Assembly (NCBI GenBank): GCA_963691655.1
Contig: OY829329.1
Coordinates: forward strand, 21,528,708 to 21,592,707
DNA length: 64,000 nt
Direction of reading: 5' to 3'
Source: Toxonevra muliebris
Lineage: Eukaryota; Arthropoda; Insecta; Diptera; Pallopteridae
In this document: piece after piece, positions 46,451 through 57,479 of the stretch
Layout: each line of letters begins with the position of its first letter
How positions within the stretch are numbered: the first letter of the stretch is position 1
Made by a program: the position numbers and the translations under genes
Notes under the pieces: model-generated
What the model was told of the DNA's origin: nothing
Databases searched by the model: none
What the model saw: the letters and a program-made list of their open reading frames with translations, nothing else

Positions 46451-48210
46451 ATTTGAGGACCATTTATTTTAAATTACTTTGAAATGAAATATTTGCAGTT
46501 TAATTTAAGTATACGGGTAAAAAAAAAAACAAAATAAAAAAAAAGACCAGGATTTCGATTGATTGTTGAGCAAAAAATGGACGAATGTCTGACATTTTCG
46601 ACACATCTGACAGATTCATATGATTTTCTAGCAAGTAGAGCAACAATAGCAGCAATACTCAAAAATTAACCTGTACCATTCTTGCGCTCTCTCTCACTCA
46701 CTCTATATCTCTCTCTCTCTCTCACTCTCTCTCTCACTTCGTCTCTTTCGCATTGACACGACGCATGTGTTTAAGGAAGCAAAAAAGGAATTCAAGCGTT
46801 GGCGACAAATTTACACACATTTGAGGCAAACAAGCGACAGGTTCATTAATTGATATTGTGCGGAGACAGACAAACGGATAGACAGACAGACTGACAGACA
46901 GACACAAACACACATGCAGTGGAATGATACAGATTTGCCACTTGCTTGTTGTGTGATGATTTGCTTGCGCTTTTGCGTGCGCACATCCGCGTCTAAAAAG
47001 CAACAAGTTTTGCATTTTCGTAAGCAACAGGCAATAACAACAGATACAACAACAAACCCGCAAAGAAAACAAAAAGCAAAAAAAAAAAAAAACCCAGTGG
47101 CGCCGTTGCGCAGCTGTTTTAGGGCAGACAACATTTGCATGCAACAATTGACGCCTCTGTTTGTTTTTTTTTGTTGCTGGCGCGCATGCGCATTTACATA
47201 TATTGGCGTAGGTAAGTGGCAAGTGGCAACATCACTCAACAGAGACAGACAGACAGACAGACAGACAAGCAAACGAACAACAAGCGCCAACGCAACACAG
47301 CAATCGAAATCTGTATTGAATCTTGAACGCTTTAAAAAAAAAAACACACAGCGACTGAAACTGAAAATGAAAATGATTTACGGAATGCAACTTAATGAGA
47401 ACGCATGAATTTTTCATTTAAACTTTATGTAATTCGTATGCGATTTTTTCGCCGCTACGAGACTGAAAAACACGCAAGGTTGACAGCTTTTTGTTGTTGT
47501 TGTTGTTTCTTTGGATTTTTTGTTTTATAGCTTATCTTCCTGGCAAGTTTTTGTTTTTGCATCCATTGCTGTGCATACAGATGCAGAACAATCAGTCACT
47601 TCACTCGCTCACTCACTCTCACTTACTCTGACTCATTCTGACTCACTCTCACTCATTCTGATTCATTAACTCACTTAGTAAGTTAGTTACTTGTAGTTAG
47701 CGTGGGCTTCTTGTCGTTATTTGTGATATGAAGCTTTTAATATTTGATTGACAGTTCAATTAAAAAATTTGTCAGTTTCTTCTCAGCGCATTGAAATGTG
47801 ATTTTCTTTTTTGTTGCCAATTTCTTAATTTTATTCCGTTGTTTCATTCAGTTTCTTGGAAATTACCATAAATGACCTTAAATGATCGAGCTGATCGACT
47901 CAATATTGAAATGTCATTAAGCGCCATATTTTTTTTTCTTTTTTTTTTTGCTTACTTGAATTTTCCATTGAGCTGTCAGCTTGACAGCTGCTGTCAATCA
48001 GTGAATCAACCCTGAAGGAAATGTATAAATATGCAAATGGATATGTAAAATTTACTTGTTTTGAGGGTGACTTATCAATCAATTTTAAGGGTGTGAAAAT
48101 ATAGCAAGCCAATGGAAGATAAATATGCCTTAAAGTTATAATTATAGAAGATGCATTCTATTCGAATTAGCAGGCGAGGAGCTTGAGAATAAAACATGCA
48201 ACTAGGAAAA
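46451..48210. other. Non-coding DNA with CT, CAGA and poly-A tracts
   Basis: CT runs 46,684-46,735, CAGA tracts 46,873-46,905 and 47,245-47,268, ACTCACTC repeats 47,608-47,665. Long overlapping frames on both strands at 46.7-47.4 kb have Q, K and Cys runs from simple repeats and no domain. Judged non-coding. Confidence 0.6.
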
Positions 48211-48528
48211 ATGGAAAATTTTGTAAGACTTCAGGTAAAAACTTTTGAGAGGACAACAAACATTTTTCAATCGGTGTAGTAAAATACTAGGGAGAACGAA
48301 AAAATAATGACTGCTCCTCTCTCTGGATTCTCTAGAGTCTTGTTCAACTGTGTGCCGTTAAATTTGAAGTAAAGGGAAATAAAGCAAGCAAAAAGGTAAA
48401 AACTGCCGGGCCTTCGGTTCAGATAATCGACTCTCCACTAAACGATGAACCCAAGAGTATAGAAACAACATCGGCAGAATATGAGACAATTAGTCAAGGC
48501 TTTGCCTGTACCAAGCAAAATGCCTTTA

Positions 48529-48554
48529 CAGGGTGACAATCGTAAAGTGACGCA
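48529..48554 (+). repeat. Left terminal inverted repeat of DD37D element
   Basis: 26 bp, starting CAGGGTGACAATCGTAAAGT. It differs from the other end at one position (C versus T at base 13). Likely transposase binding and cleavage site. Confidence 0.95.
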
Positions 48555-48650
48555 CACATTTCAGCAGTTATTTCCAAAAGGACGTACTTCCATTAAGTAC
48601 ATTTAAGTGTTAACATTTCTGAATATATAAGCATTTATTTGAACCCCACC

Positions 48651-49661
48651 TCATTCAATATAACCTCCTTTAGCTTGCACACATGCCTTCAATCGATCCG
48701 GAAATCGTAGGACTGTTCGCCGCAGGACGTCCTGATCAATTTCAGTCCAGGCTTTCTCTAATGAATTTGTCAGCGACTCCAGACTGTGGTGTTGAGATGC
48801 ACAAGCCTTACTCTCTAAAATACTCCAAATAGAGTAGTCCATTGGATTCAAGTCTGGGGAGTATGGTGGCCATTCTTGAGATGTTATGAATCCAGAAAAA
48901 TTGTCTTTTATCCATGTTTGCGTTAATTTTGCCATGTGGGAAGGTGCAGAATCTTGCTGGAAAGTCCAGTTTTCATTTCCAAATGTATCTTGGGCCCAGG
49001 GAAGAACATGTTCATTTAAAATGCTCCGATAAACAACCTGGTAAATTTTAACACCCTCTTCAACGAATATTAGAGGAGTTTTGGCATTAGCGGAAACTCC
49101 AGCCCATACCATAACGGAAGCTGGCTTTTGAACTCGGTCAACAGTCCTATTTTGTTGCGATGATGATGTTAGCCACATTCGATCATTTTGCGCATTGAAA
49201 TGTTGTTCAACCGTGAAAATTTTTTCATCTGTAAACGAGATATTTTCAACATTTTTTAACACGGTGGAGCGTAGCAACGCCTTGCATCTTTGCAGTCGCA
49301 ATTCTTTCTTTTTTTGTGTCAGATCTTGAGCTTTTCGGAGCTTGTACGGCTTAAGATTAAGCTTTGATTTTGCAATGATTCACACTGTTTCACGGTTTAC
49401 TCCCACTTCCTTAGCGATTTTCCTCATTGAGCGCCTTGGATTTCGCTTGATTCGTTTACGAATTTTTTCTGTTAAACCAGTAGTGGCAACTGTTGAAAAT
49501 TTTCCCCGGTCTCTATCTCCAAAACCCCCAGATTCATTATATCGAATAATAGCTCGGTCTACCGTACGACTTGACAAATTTAAAGCCTTTGCAATTCGAC
49601 GGCTACTATAATTTGCCAAATGAAATTTCATAATTTCACGACGAATATTTTCCTTGTCCAT
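48651..49661 (-). pseudogene. DD37D transposase, one internal TGA
   Basis: A single frame of 336 codons runs from ATG at 49,659-49,661 (MDKENIRREIMKF) to the stop at 48,651. The N-terminus has two HTH-like stretches (SSRRIAKALNLSSRTVDRAI; RSMRKIAKEVGVNRETV). The catalytic core has FTDEKIF, QQDSAPSH and YSPDLNPMDYSIW; there are 37 residues between the second and third Asp, which defines DD37D (maT) elements. All three Asp are present. The only lesion I see is TGA at 49,380-49,382, directly after GVNRETV. An Arg there is usual in this family as I recall it, and CGA to TGA is a single CpG-type transition. There is no poly-A or intron. A very young or recently silenced copy. Confidence 0.9.
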
Positions 49662-49790
49662 TTTTATGGAAATTTCAAAATGTAATAACAAAAATTCAAA
49701 TGAAATTAAAAGCAAAGCCAATGATGAATGAATTTGCTTTTTAAATTAAAGTAACGGTAAATAGCAAAGCTTGCTGCGGAGTATTAAACT

Positions 49791-49816
49791 TGCGTCACTT
49801 TACAATTGTCACCCTG
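49791..49816 (-). repeat. Right terminal inverted repeat of DD37D element
   Basis: 26 bp; on the minus strand it starts CAGGGTGACAATTGTAAAGT. It is followed by the TA target duplication. Confidence 0.95.
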
Positions 49817-50236
49817 TATTGATGATTGCAAAGCTGGACGAAAATAATACTCTAGAAGTCTCTTATTTTTCTCGTACTGATGTCTACCGCTGAGATATGA
49901 ACGAAGGCAAACAACGATGCGTGATTGCTGAAGCTTTCGGTACAAAGTTAATTCGCAAGCTCTGTAGATGAATATTTGCGAATCACGCCGCCAGATTCTG
50001 ACATAATCAAGCGCATAGAGTTTCAGCTGTTATGCTGACTAAATAAAGCTAAAGAAATGTAAGAAAATGCAAGAAGTACGACGGCAGTTTGACAAGCTAG
50101 TGACTTTTTGAATTTCCCGCGTAATAACTTTAAATGCAACATTGCACCTGTCAAATTTTGAACGAGCTGTGTCATTTAGTTTGTGTTTGACGACCATTGA
50201 AAGCAGACAACTGCGTGAATTTCGACAAAAATTGAA

Positions 50237-50658
50237 AAAGTGAATATCGTGTGCTCATCAAGCATTACCGAAACCAAGAAAAGGCTTGATAAATACTATA
50301 AATACGTTCAAGTCGCCCAAAAGATGTAGTCAAGCCAGAAATCGCCGATAAAATTCATGGAATGATATTGGACGATAGAAGAATGAAAGTGCGTGAGGCG
50401 GCTGAGGGTGTAAGCATCCCAACTGAGTGGGTACATCACATTTTACATGAATATTTGGACTTGAAAAAGCTATCCGCGCGTTGAGTACCGCTATTGAACA
50501 CACTCGACCATTAACGCAAACATGTGATCACTTCAAAGGAGCATTTGGCGATGTTCAACCGCAACCCGAACGAGTTTTTGCGCTGTTTCGAAACATAGAT
50601 CCATCACAATACACCAGAAATCGAAGGAACAGACAAAGCAGTGGACAGGTCAGTTGAC
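50237..50658 (+). pseudogene. Irritans-type mariner transposase fragment
   Basis: EYRVLIKHYR (about 50,251-50,280) is followed, after a deletion, by PEIADKIHGMILDDRRMKVR, EAAEGVSIPTEWVHHILHEY and LDLKKLSAR-stop-VPLLNTLDH, then HLAMFNRNPNEFLRCFET (to about 50,600). This is the N-terminal DNA-binding half of an irritans-type mariner. A Trp codon has become TGA after LSAR, another stop follows LDH, and the first catalytic block (normally VDETW) is lost. The catalytic C-terminal half is absent; the next sequence on the minus strand is LINE. Confidence 0.8.
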
Positions 50659-50885
50659 TCCAAGTCGGAGAAGTCGTCTAGAAAATGTTGACCTAGGGTT
50701 TTTTTCCTACAGGCAGCCAGGGATGGGCAGAAGCATAAGAAGTGAGAAAGTAGGATTCCTTCTTTTCCTCAGATTTACAACTTCTGCAGTAGTCGTTTGA
50801 GGGCGCACCCAAGACAGTGACCAGTTATTACTACCACGGCTTTGTACATGAATTTGCTTTCTACCGAAAGATAGTAGCTGCGTAG
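50659..50885 (-). pseudogene. LOA/Jockey-like LINE pol C-terminus
   Basis: On the minus strand the frame reads AVVVITGHCLGCALKRLLQK, two stops, then GILLSHFLCFCPSLAACRKK and TLGQHFLDDFSDLESTD. The GHC...H-x3-C-x-CP...LG-x2-F pattern is the C-terminal zinc-knuckle block that follows RNase H in insect LINE pol proteins. The part that should precede it lies on the same strand at 55.3-54.95 kb, beyond the satellite array. Confidence 0.7.
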
Positions 50886-51545
50886 AGCGTTTGGTTTGGG
50901 GTTATACTGTGTCCGTTTTTGATCTGAATTCTGGTTTCAGAATTGTATGTCGGAATTTTGTTTTGATTTTAGGCCTGAATTTTAATCGGAATTTGGTTTG
51001 AGTTTCAATCCGAGTTTGGTTTTTGCTTAGACCTGCGTTCGATTGGATTACTGGTCTAAATTTTGATTTGCTTTTAATTTGTTTTCATCATTTTTAATCT
51101 ATCTCTTAGTTTGAGTTATGGTCGGAATTGGCTTGGTTTTGATACAAATTCTGGCCTGAATTTCGGTCTGAAATTGGCTTGAATTTTGTTTTAAATTTTG
51201 TTCTGAATCCGGCTGGAATTTTAGTTCAGTTTTTGTTTAGTTTTTCGTCAGAATTCGGTCTAAAGTTTTGTCTACTTTGGTCTGTATTTGAGTTGAATTT
51301 TTTTGGTATGAATATTTATGAGATATTTCCATGGGTTCTTGGTTTGCTTTCTTTCGGTATTTGGCGTTCTTTTCGCTTAAAGTTTTATTAGTCTGAGTTG
51401 TGGTACAAATTTTGGTCTAAAGTTTTTTTTCTGAATTTTGGTTTGATTTTTGGTCAAAATTTTGAACTGATTTTGGTTTGGATTCGGTCTGATTTGTGGG
51501 TTTTTAGTCTGAGTTTTGATCTGAATTTGGTCTCATGCTGATAGA
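50886..51545 (+). repeat. 12-bp-seeded satellite, block 4 (plus orientation)
   Basis: Degenerate TTTTGGTCTGAA-type units like those at 1-1.5 kb. It grades into the regular 70-bp array at about 51,546. Confidence 0.85.
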
Positions 51546-54500
51546 TTTTGATCTCGATTTTGTTTGAAATTCGGTCCAAGTTTCCGCCTCAATTTTTATC
51601 TAAATTTTCGGTTAATTTTGAACTCGATTTCGTTTGAAACTCGGTCCAAGTTTCCGCCTCAATTTTTATCTAAATTTTCTGTTCATTTTGATCTCGATTT
51701 CGTTTGAAATTTGGTCCAAGTTTCCGCCTCAATTTTTATCTAAATTTTCTGTTCATTTTGATCTCGATTTCGTTTGAAATTTGGTCTAAGTTTCCGCCTC
51801 AATTTTTATCTAAATTTTCTGTTCATTTTGATCTCGATTTCGTTTGAAATTTGGTCCAAGTTTCCGCCTCAATTTTTATCTAAATTTTCTGTTCATTTTG
51901 ATCTCGATTTCGTTTGAAATTTGGTCCAAGTTTACGCCTCAATTTTTATCTAAATTTTCTGTTCATTTTGATCTCGATTTCGTTTGAAATTTGGTCCAAG
52001 TTTCCGCCTCAATTTTTATCCAAATTTTCTGTTCATTTTGATCTCGATTTCGTTTGAAATTTGGTCCAAGTTTCCGCCTCAATTTTTATCTAAATTTTCT
52101 GTTCATTTTGATCTCGATTTCGTTTGAAATTTGGTCCAAGTTTCCGCTTCAATTTTTATCTAAATTTTCTGTTCATTTTGATCTCGATTTCGTTTGAAAT
52201 TTGGTCCAAGTTTCCGCCTCAATTTTTATCCAAATTTTCTGTTCATTTTGATCTCGATTTCGTTTGAAATTTGGTCCAAGTTTCCGCCTCAATTTTTATC
52301 TAAATTTTCTGTTCATTTTGATCTCGATTTCGTTTGAAATTTGGTCCAAGTTTACGCCTCAATTTTTATCTAAATTTTCTGTTCATTTTGATCTCGATTT
52401 CGTTTGAAATTTGGTCCAAGTTTCCGCCTCAATTTTTATCCAAATTTTCTGTTCATTTTGATCTCGATTTCGTTTGAAATTTGGTCCAAGTTTCCGCCTC
52501 AATTTTTATCTAAATTTTCTGTTCATTTTGATCTCGATTTCGTTTGAAATTTGGTCCAAGTTTACGCCTCAATTTTTATCTAAATTTTCTGTTCATTTTG
52601 ATCTCGATTTCGTTTGAAATTTGGTCCAAGTTTCCGCCTCAATTTTTATCCAAATTTTCTGTTCATTTTGATCTCGATTTCGTTTGAAATTTGGTCCAAG
52701 TTTCCGCCTCAATTTTTATCTAAATTTTCTGTTCATTTTGATCTCGATTTCGTTTGAAATTTGGTCCAAGTTTCCGCCTCAATTTTTATCTAAATTTTCT
52801 GTTCATTTTGATCTCGATTTCGTTTGAAATTTGGTCCAAGTTTACGCCTCAATTTTTATCTAAATTTTCTGTTCATTTTGATCTCGATTTCGTTTGAAAT
52901 TTGGTCCAAGTTTCCGCCTCAATTTTTATCTAAATTTTCTGTTCATTTTGATCTCGATTTCGTTTGAAATTTGGTCCAAGTTTACGCCTCAATTTTTATC
53001 TAAATTTTCTGTTCATTTTGATCTCGATTTCGTTTGAAATTTGGTCCAAGTTTCCGCCTCAATTTTTATCTAAATTTTCGGTTAATTTTGAACTCGATTT
53101 CGTTTGAAACTCGGTCCAAGTTTCCGCCTCAATTTTTATCTAAATTTTCTGTTCATTTTGATCTCGATTTCATTTGAAATTTGGTCAAAGTTTCCGCTTC
53201 AATTTTTATATAAATTTTATGTTCATTTTGATCTCGATTTCGTTTGAAATTCGGTCCAAGTTTCCGCCTCAATTTTTATCTAAATTTTCGGTTAATTTTG
53301 AACTCGATTTCGTTTGAAACTCGGTCAAAGTTTCCGCTTCAATTTTTATATAAATTTTATGTTCATTTTGATCTCGATTTCGTTTGAAATTTGGACCAAG
53401 TTTCCGCCTCAATTTTTATCCAAATTTTCTGTTCATTTTGATCTCGATTTCGTTTGAAATTTGGTCCAAGTTTCCGCCTCAATTTTTATCTAAATTTTCT
53501 GTTCATTTTGATCTCGATTTCGTTTGAAATTTGGTCCAAGTTTCCGCCTCAATTTTTATCTAAATTTTCTGTTCATTTTGATCTCGATTTCGTTTGAAAT
53601 TTGGTCCAAGTTTCCGCCTCAATTTTTATCTAAATTTTCTGTTCATTTTGATCTCGATTTCGTTTGAAATTTGGTCCAAGTTTCCGCCTCAATTTTTATC
53701 TAAATTTTCTGTTCATTTTGATCTCGATTTCGTTTGAAATTTGGTCCAAGTTTCCGCCTCAATTTTTATCTAAATTTTCTGTTCATTTTGATCTCGATTT
53801 CGTTTGAAATTTGGTCCAAGTTTCCGCCTCAATTTTTATCTAAATTTTCTGTTCATTTGATCTCGATTTTGTTTGAAATTTGGTCCAAGTTTCCGCCTCA
53901 ATTTTTATCTAAATTTTCTGTTCATTTTGATCTCGATTTCGTTTGAAATTTGGTCCAAGTTTACGCCTCAATTTTTATCTAAATTTTCTGTTCATTTTGA
54001 TCTCGATTTCATTTGAAATTTGGTCCAAGTTTCCGCCTCAATTTTTATCTAAATTTTCTGTTCATTTTGATCTCGATTTCGTTTGAAATTTGGTCCAAGT
54101 TTACGCCTCAATTTTTATCTAAATTTTCTGTTCATTTTGATCTCGATTTCGTTTGAAATTTGGTCCAAGTTTCCGCCTCAATTTTTATCTAAATTTTCTG
54201 TTCATTTTGATCTCGATTTTGTTTGAAATTCGGTCCAAGTTTCCGCCTCAATTTTTATATAAATTTTCTGTTGATTTTGATCTCGATTTCGTTTGAAATT
54301 TGGTCCAAGTTTCCGCCTCAATTTTTATATAAATTTTCTGTTCATTTTGATCTCGATTTCGTTTGAAATTTGGTCCAAGTTTCCGCCTCAATTTTTATCC
54401 AAATTTTCTGTTCATTTTGATCTCGATTTCGTTTGAAATTTGGTCCAAGTTTCCGCCTCAATTTTTATCTAAATTTTCTGTTCATTTTGATCTCGATTTC

Positions 54501-54893
54501 GTTTGAAATTTGGTCCAAGTTTCCGCCTCAATTTTTATCTAAATTTTCTGTTCATTTTGATCTCGATTTCGTTTGAAATTTGGTCCAAGTTTCCGCCTCA
54601 ATTTTTATCTAAATTTTCTGTTCATTTTGATCTCGATTTCGTTTGAAATTTGGTCCAAGTTTCCGCCTCAATTTTTATCTAAATTTTCTGTTCATTTTGA
54701 TCTCGATTTCGTTTGAAATTTGGTCCAAGTTTCCGCCTCAATTTTTATCCAAATTTTCTGTTCATTTTGATCTCGATTTCGTTTGAAATTTGGTCCAAGT
54801 TTCCGCCTCAATTTTTATCCAAATTTTCTGTTCATTTTGATCTCGATTTCGTTTGAAATTTGGTCCAAGTTTCCGCCTCAATTTTTATCCGAT
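51546..54893 (+). repeat. 70-bp satellite array, ~48 copies
   Basis: The unit is ten bases each of TTTCCGCCTC, AATTTTTATC, TAAATTTTCT, GTTCATTTTG, ATCTCGATTT, CGTTTGAAAT and TTGGTCCAAG. Most copies differ at one to three positions. Variants TTTACGCCTC and ATCCAAATT recur in a partly regular order, giving a trimeric (210-bp) pattern over about 51,930-52,700. Divergent copies with GTTAATTTTGAACTCG occur at the left end and near 53,060-53,320. One unit near 53,855 has a 1-bp deletion. The GGTCCAAG and GAAATTTGG words tie it to the 12-bp seed of the flanking satellite. Confidence 0.97.
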
Positions 54894-54949
54894 TTTAGTT
54901 TGAATTTTGGTCTAAGTTTTGTTCCAGTTAAGATTTAAGTCTACACCAC

Positions 54950-55300
54950 ATTCTTCTGCTGGGGTCGACTGTCAATCATATTCTCTCTCGAAGGTATGGA
55001 AGTGATAAAATGGTTGTCGAAGAAGGGTATGGAGAAGAGATAATGCGGTGAATCCGGGAGAATAAGCGGTAAATTCCGAAAGAATTTTGGAATGATCTAC
55101 AAATGGTTCAGACCAAGGACTGACTGAATTTAGCATGATAGCCGAGTTGGCCACGACATGTTTCGCAAGAAGGTCAACAGGGATTAAGTGGAGAATGGTA
55201 TTCATGGCTAAGGTAGAGGTTGCTCTTAAGGCATTTGAGATTAACAATGATGCCGTTTTTTGAATCTTGTACAATACCTTTTTGTGGGCTTCGTTTTGAA
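54950..55300 (-). pseudogene. LOA/Jockey-like LINE pol, pre-RNase H region
   Basis: The minus-strand frame contains LYKIQKTASLLISNALRATS, TLAMNTILHLIPVDLLAKHV and VANSAIMLNS, followed by VDHSKILSE. This is the segment between reverse transcriptase and RNase H in LOA/I/R1/Jockey-type LINE pol proteins (the usual form is KVQR-A-L-ITGA-R-TPT-ALE-L-PLDL). The frame extends upstream into satellite-derived sequence, which is not part of the protein. It pairs logically with the C-terminal block at 50.66-50.89 kb. Confidence 0.7.
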
Positions 55301-55349
55301 GAACTGTTGAGTTTGTTACAATCAATGAATTTTTTTTTTCGTAGTCTAT

Positions 55350-56062
55350 AACAAAACAATATTCAGACCAAACCAAACTAGAAATCAGACCAAAATACAG
55401 ACCAAAACCAGATACAAATTCGGACAAAAACCTGATCCAAGACAAAAATAAGACCGAAATTCGGGAAAGAAATTGAGATCAGACTAAATCAGAATAGATT
55501 AAAACAGACCAAAAATCAGACCAAATATCCGGCTAAATTAGAAAAAAATAACGCCAAATTAGATAAAAATTAGATCAAAATTTCGAAAAAATCAAATGAG
55601 AAATGGGACCACATAAACAAACAAAAATCAGAAAAGCTAAAATCTAAAGCTAGTACAAAATCAGACCAAATATTGGATTCAAAATTATATCATATTTCAG
55701 ATCAAAATTCAAAAACAAAAAAACAGGCCAAAATTAAGACAAAACCAGTGCGAAAATCAGACCAAAATTCAGAACAGAGTTCAGTTTAGAATTAAAAGCG
55801 AAACTCAGATCAAACTCAGACAAAAATTCTGACTAAAATTCAGAGCAAAATTCAGACCAAACCAGTTCAATAATTAAAGCAAAATTCCGACCAGAGTTAG
55901 GTCGAGAATTAAGATCAAAATTCTGACTAAAAGTCTGAGCAGAATTCAGATCAAACCAGTCTAAAAATCGGTTCAAATACTAAACAAATTTCAGACTAAC
56001 ATTCTGGTTAAAATTCCGAAAAAAAACTCAGATCTAATATCAAATCTAAAGCCAGACAAGAA
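55350..56062 (-). repeat. 12-bp-seeded satellite, block 5 (minus orientation)
   Basis: Degenerate TTCAGACCAAAA-type units in opposite orientation to the neighbouring blocks at 50.9-54.9 and 57.3-61 kb. Confidence 0.8.
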
Positions 56063-56073
56063 AACTTCAGAGA

Positions 56074-56205
56074 GCGGATTTACCAACCGAGTTGCACACT
56101 CCCATTTCGTTTCTTTTATATGAAGTTTTCTGCGCTCTTAAATTGAGAGCGTAAAAAAATAAAACTAATCGGTCGATAAGTCCGGCACTCGGTCGGTGAA
56201 TCCGC
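56074..56205. mobile_element. 132-bp palindromic MITE
   Basis: Left end GCGGATTTACCAACCGAGTT (56,074) and right end rc GCGGATTCACCGACCGAGTG (ending 56,205) match at 18 of 22 positions. The interior also has inverted pairs (GCGCTCTTAA / TTGAGAGCG). A related half copy lies at 21.1 kb. No convincing target duplication was found, so the superfamily is open. Confidence 0.6.
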
Positions 56206-57284
56206 CTTAATAGTAACTGTGATTAGAATGAAATGAGTCAACTTTGCGATCGCGGCAGCTGACAGACGCTAGTTGCACTAATGACGAAATGTTTTGAAGT
56301 TAATACTAGAAAAAGAATTTGCATTTTAAATTGCCTAAACTCTGACGAGACGAGACAGACACATAAAAATGTGTCATCAATTTATTTACATTGGAAGTCA
56401 AATGACTCCACATATCTATGACAGAAGTGAATGACAAGTAGACAATGAACAACAAAACACAGAGGCAGCGACAACGACTGACAGAAAGAGAGTGAGGAGA
56501 GCGGGAAACTGCTGCAGTTAAAACTGGCATCATTAAAGAAACTTTGCACACATTTAATAAACTAAAAAAATTAATAAATAATAAGGAGAAAAAAAAAAAC
56601 AAAAAAACCCAACCTCAAAAAATTTACTATAGATCATTTGCTGCTTCATTTGTGAGTGAGTCGATTCGACTGTGAGTAAATGCTGTGACAACTAACTAAA
56701 CCAACGTCAACAGCGACAACAGCGACAGGCAACACAATGTTGCTGACGCTGTTGCTGTCGCTGATTCTGATGCTGGATGATGCTGTTGCTGTTGACAATA
56801 AACGACGATTGAATGATTTATTTTTGACAGGTTTTGGATATTTTTATTTTATTTTACTTTTTATTTTTTTGGGTTTGTTTGTTTGTTTTGTTTAACTTTT
56901 AAAATTAAAACGGTAAATCAAATTTTGACAGTAGAGTATAGCGTCAGCAACACACACACACACACACAGCGACAATAACGACAAGGCTTTAATTTTTTTT
57001 GTGATTTTGACGTGCTGTAGCCTGTGCCAGTGTTGCCATATCATTTTTCAAATGTCTGTATGTTATATAAAACTTGAATACTACAGAGACTATGCGTAAA
57101 AGAAAATCCAACAAAATTATTTGGTTACTTTGCGGTTTTTCTGTTTGTTGTTGTTGGAAAATGTTGAATTTGTTAAACAAATGTTGCTGCGTTGCTTGGC
57201 GGCTACTGCTGTTGAAGTTGCTGTTGCTATGTTTTGCTTCTGGTGTCGTTGTTTCTGCTTTTGCTAGTTTGTTGTAGCAGCTAC
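56206..57284. other. Non-coding DNA with CA and GTTG repeats
   Basis: CA run 56,950-56,967, GCTGTTGCTG repeats 56,745-56,795, and GTTGTTGTTGG at about 57,148. No gene recognised. Confidence 0.6.
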
Positions 57285-57479
57285 CAGTGGCGGATCCTCA
57301 GAGGGGAAGAGGGAACTAGGTTAGACTTTTTAAACATTTCTCCAAAATTTCTTTTTTGATTTTGTTCTGAGTTTTAGTCGCAGTTTTGGTTTGAATTTTA
57401 TTCGGAATATTGGTCTGAATTTGAGTCCAAATTTTGGTCTTAATTCCAAACTGAACTCTATTCTCAATTTTGTTTTAAT

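Larger units (their letters stand above)
48529..49816 (-). mobile_element. DD37D (maT-like) Tc1/mariner element, 1,288 bp, full length
   Basis: The 26-bp terminal inverted repeats at 48,529-48,554 and 49,791-49,816 begin CAGGGTGACA and match at 25 of 26 positions. A TA dinucleotide flanks each end (48,527-48,528 and 49,817-49,818), the target duplication of the IS630-Tc1-mariner superfamily. The length and one transposase frame on the minus strand fit a complete element. Confidence 0.95.
48211..50038 (+). pseudogene. Unrecognised coding-like gene remnant split by a DD37D element
   Basis: A candidate model: ATG at 48,211 reads MENFVRLQ, then a possible donor GTAAAA at 48,235, a 101-nt intron (48,235-48,335) with a good 3' tract CTCCTCTCTCTGGATTCTCT-AG, then an in-phase 64-codon open stretch (48,336-48,527) including CAVKFEVKGNKASKK and PSVQIIDSPLNDEPKSIE. 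The DD37D element begins two bases later. Joined across it at a single TA, that frame ends in TAA after nine codons, but neighbouring frames stay protein-like: IAKLDENNTLEVSYFSRTDV (49,825-49,884), DMNEGKQRCVIAEAFGTK (49,894-49,947) and SVDEYLRITPPDSDIIKRIE (49,961-50,020). That pattern suggests a frameshifted pseudogene. I do not recognise the family, and it could equally be an old transposon gene. Confidence 0.35.

Noticed and set aside
46734..47408. Overlapping 160-178-codon frames on both strands
   Set aside because: Composed of CAGA, poly-A/T and CA simple-repeat translations; no recognisable domain.
49342..49611. Plus-strand frame opposite the DD37D transposase
   Set aside because: Antisense shadow of the transposase N-terminus.
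51546..54893. CRISPR-like array
   Set aside because: The 70-bp units are directly joined, with no distinct unique spacers.
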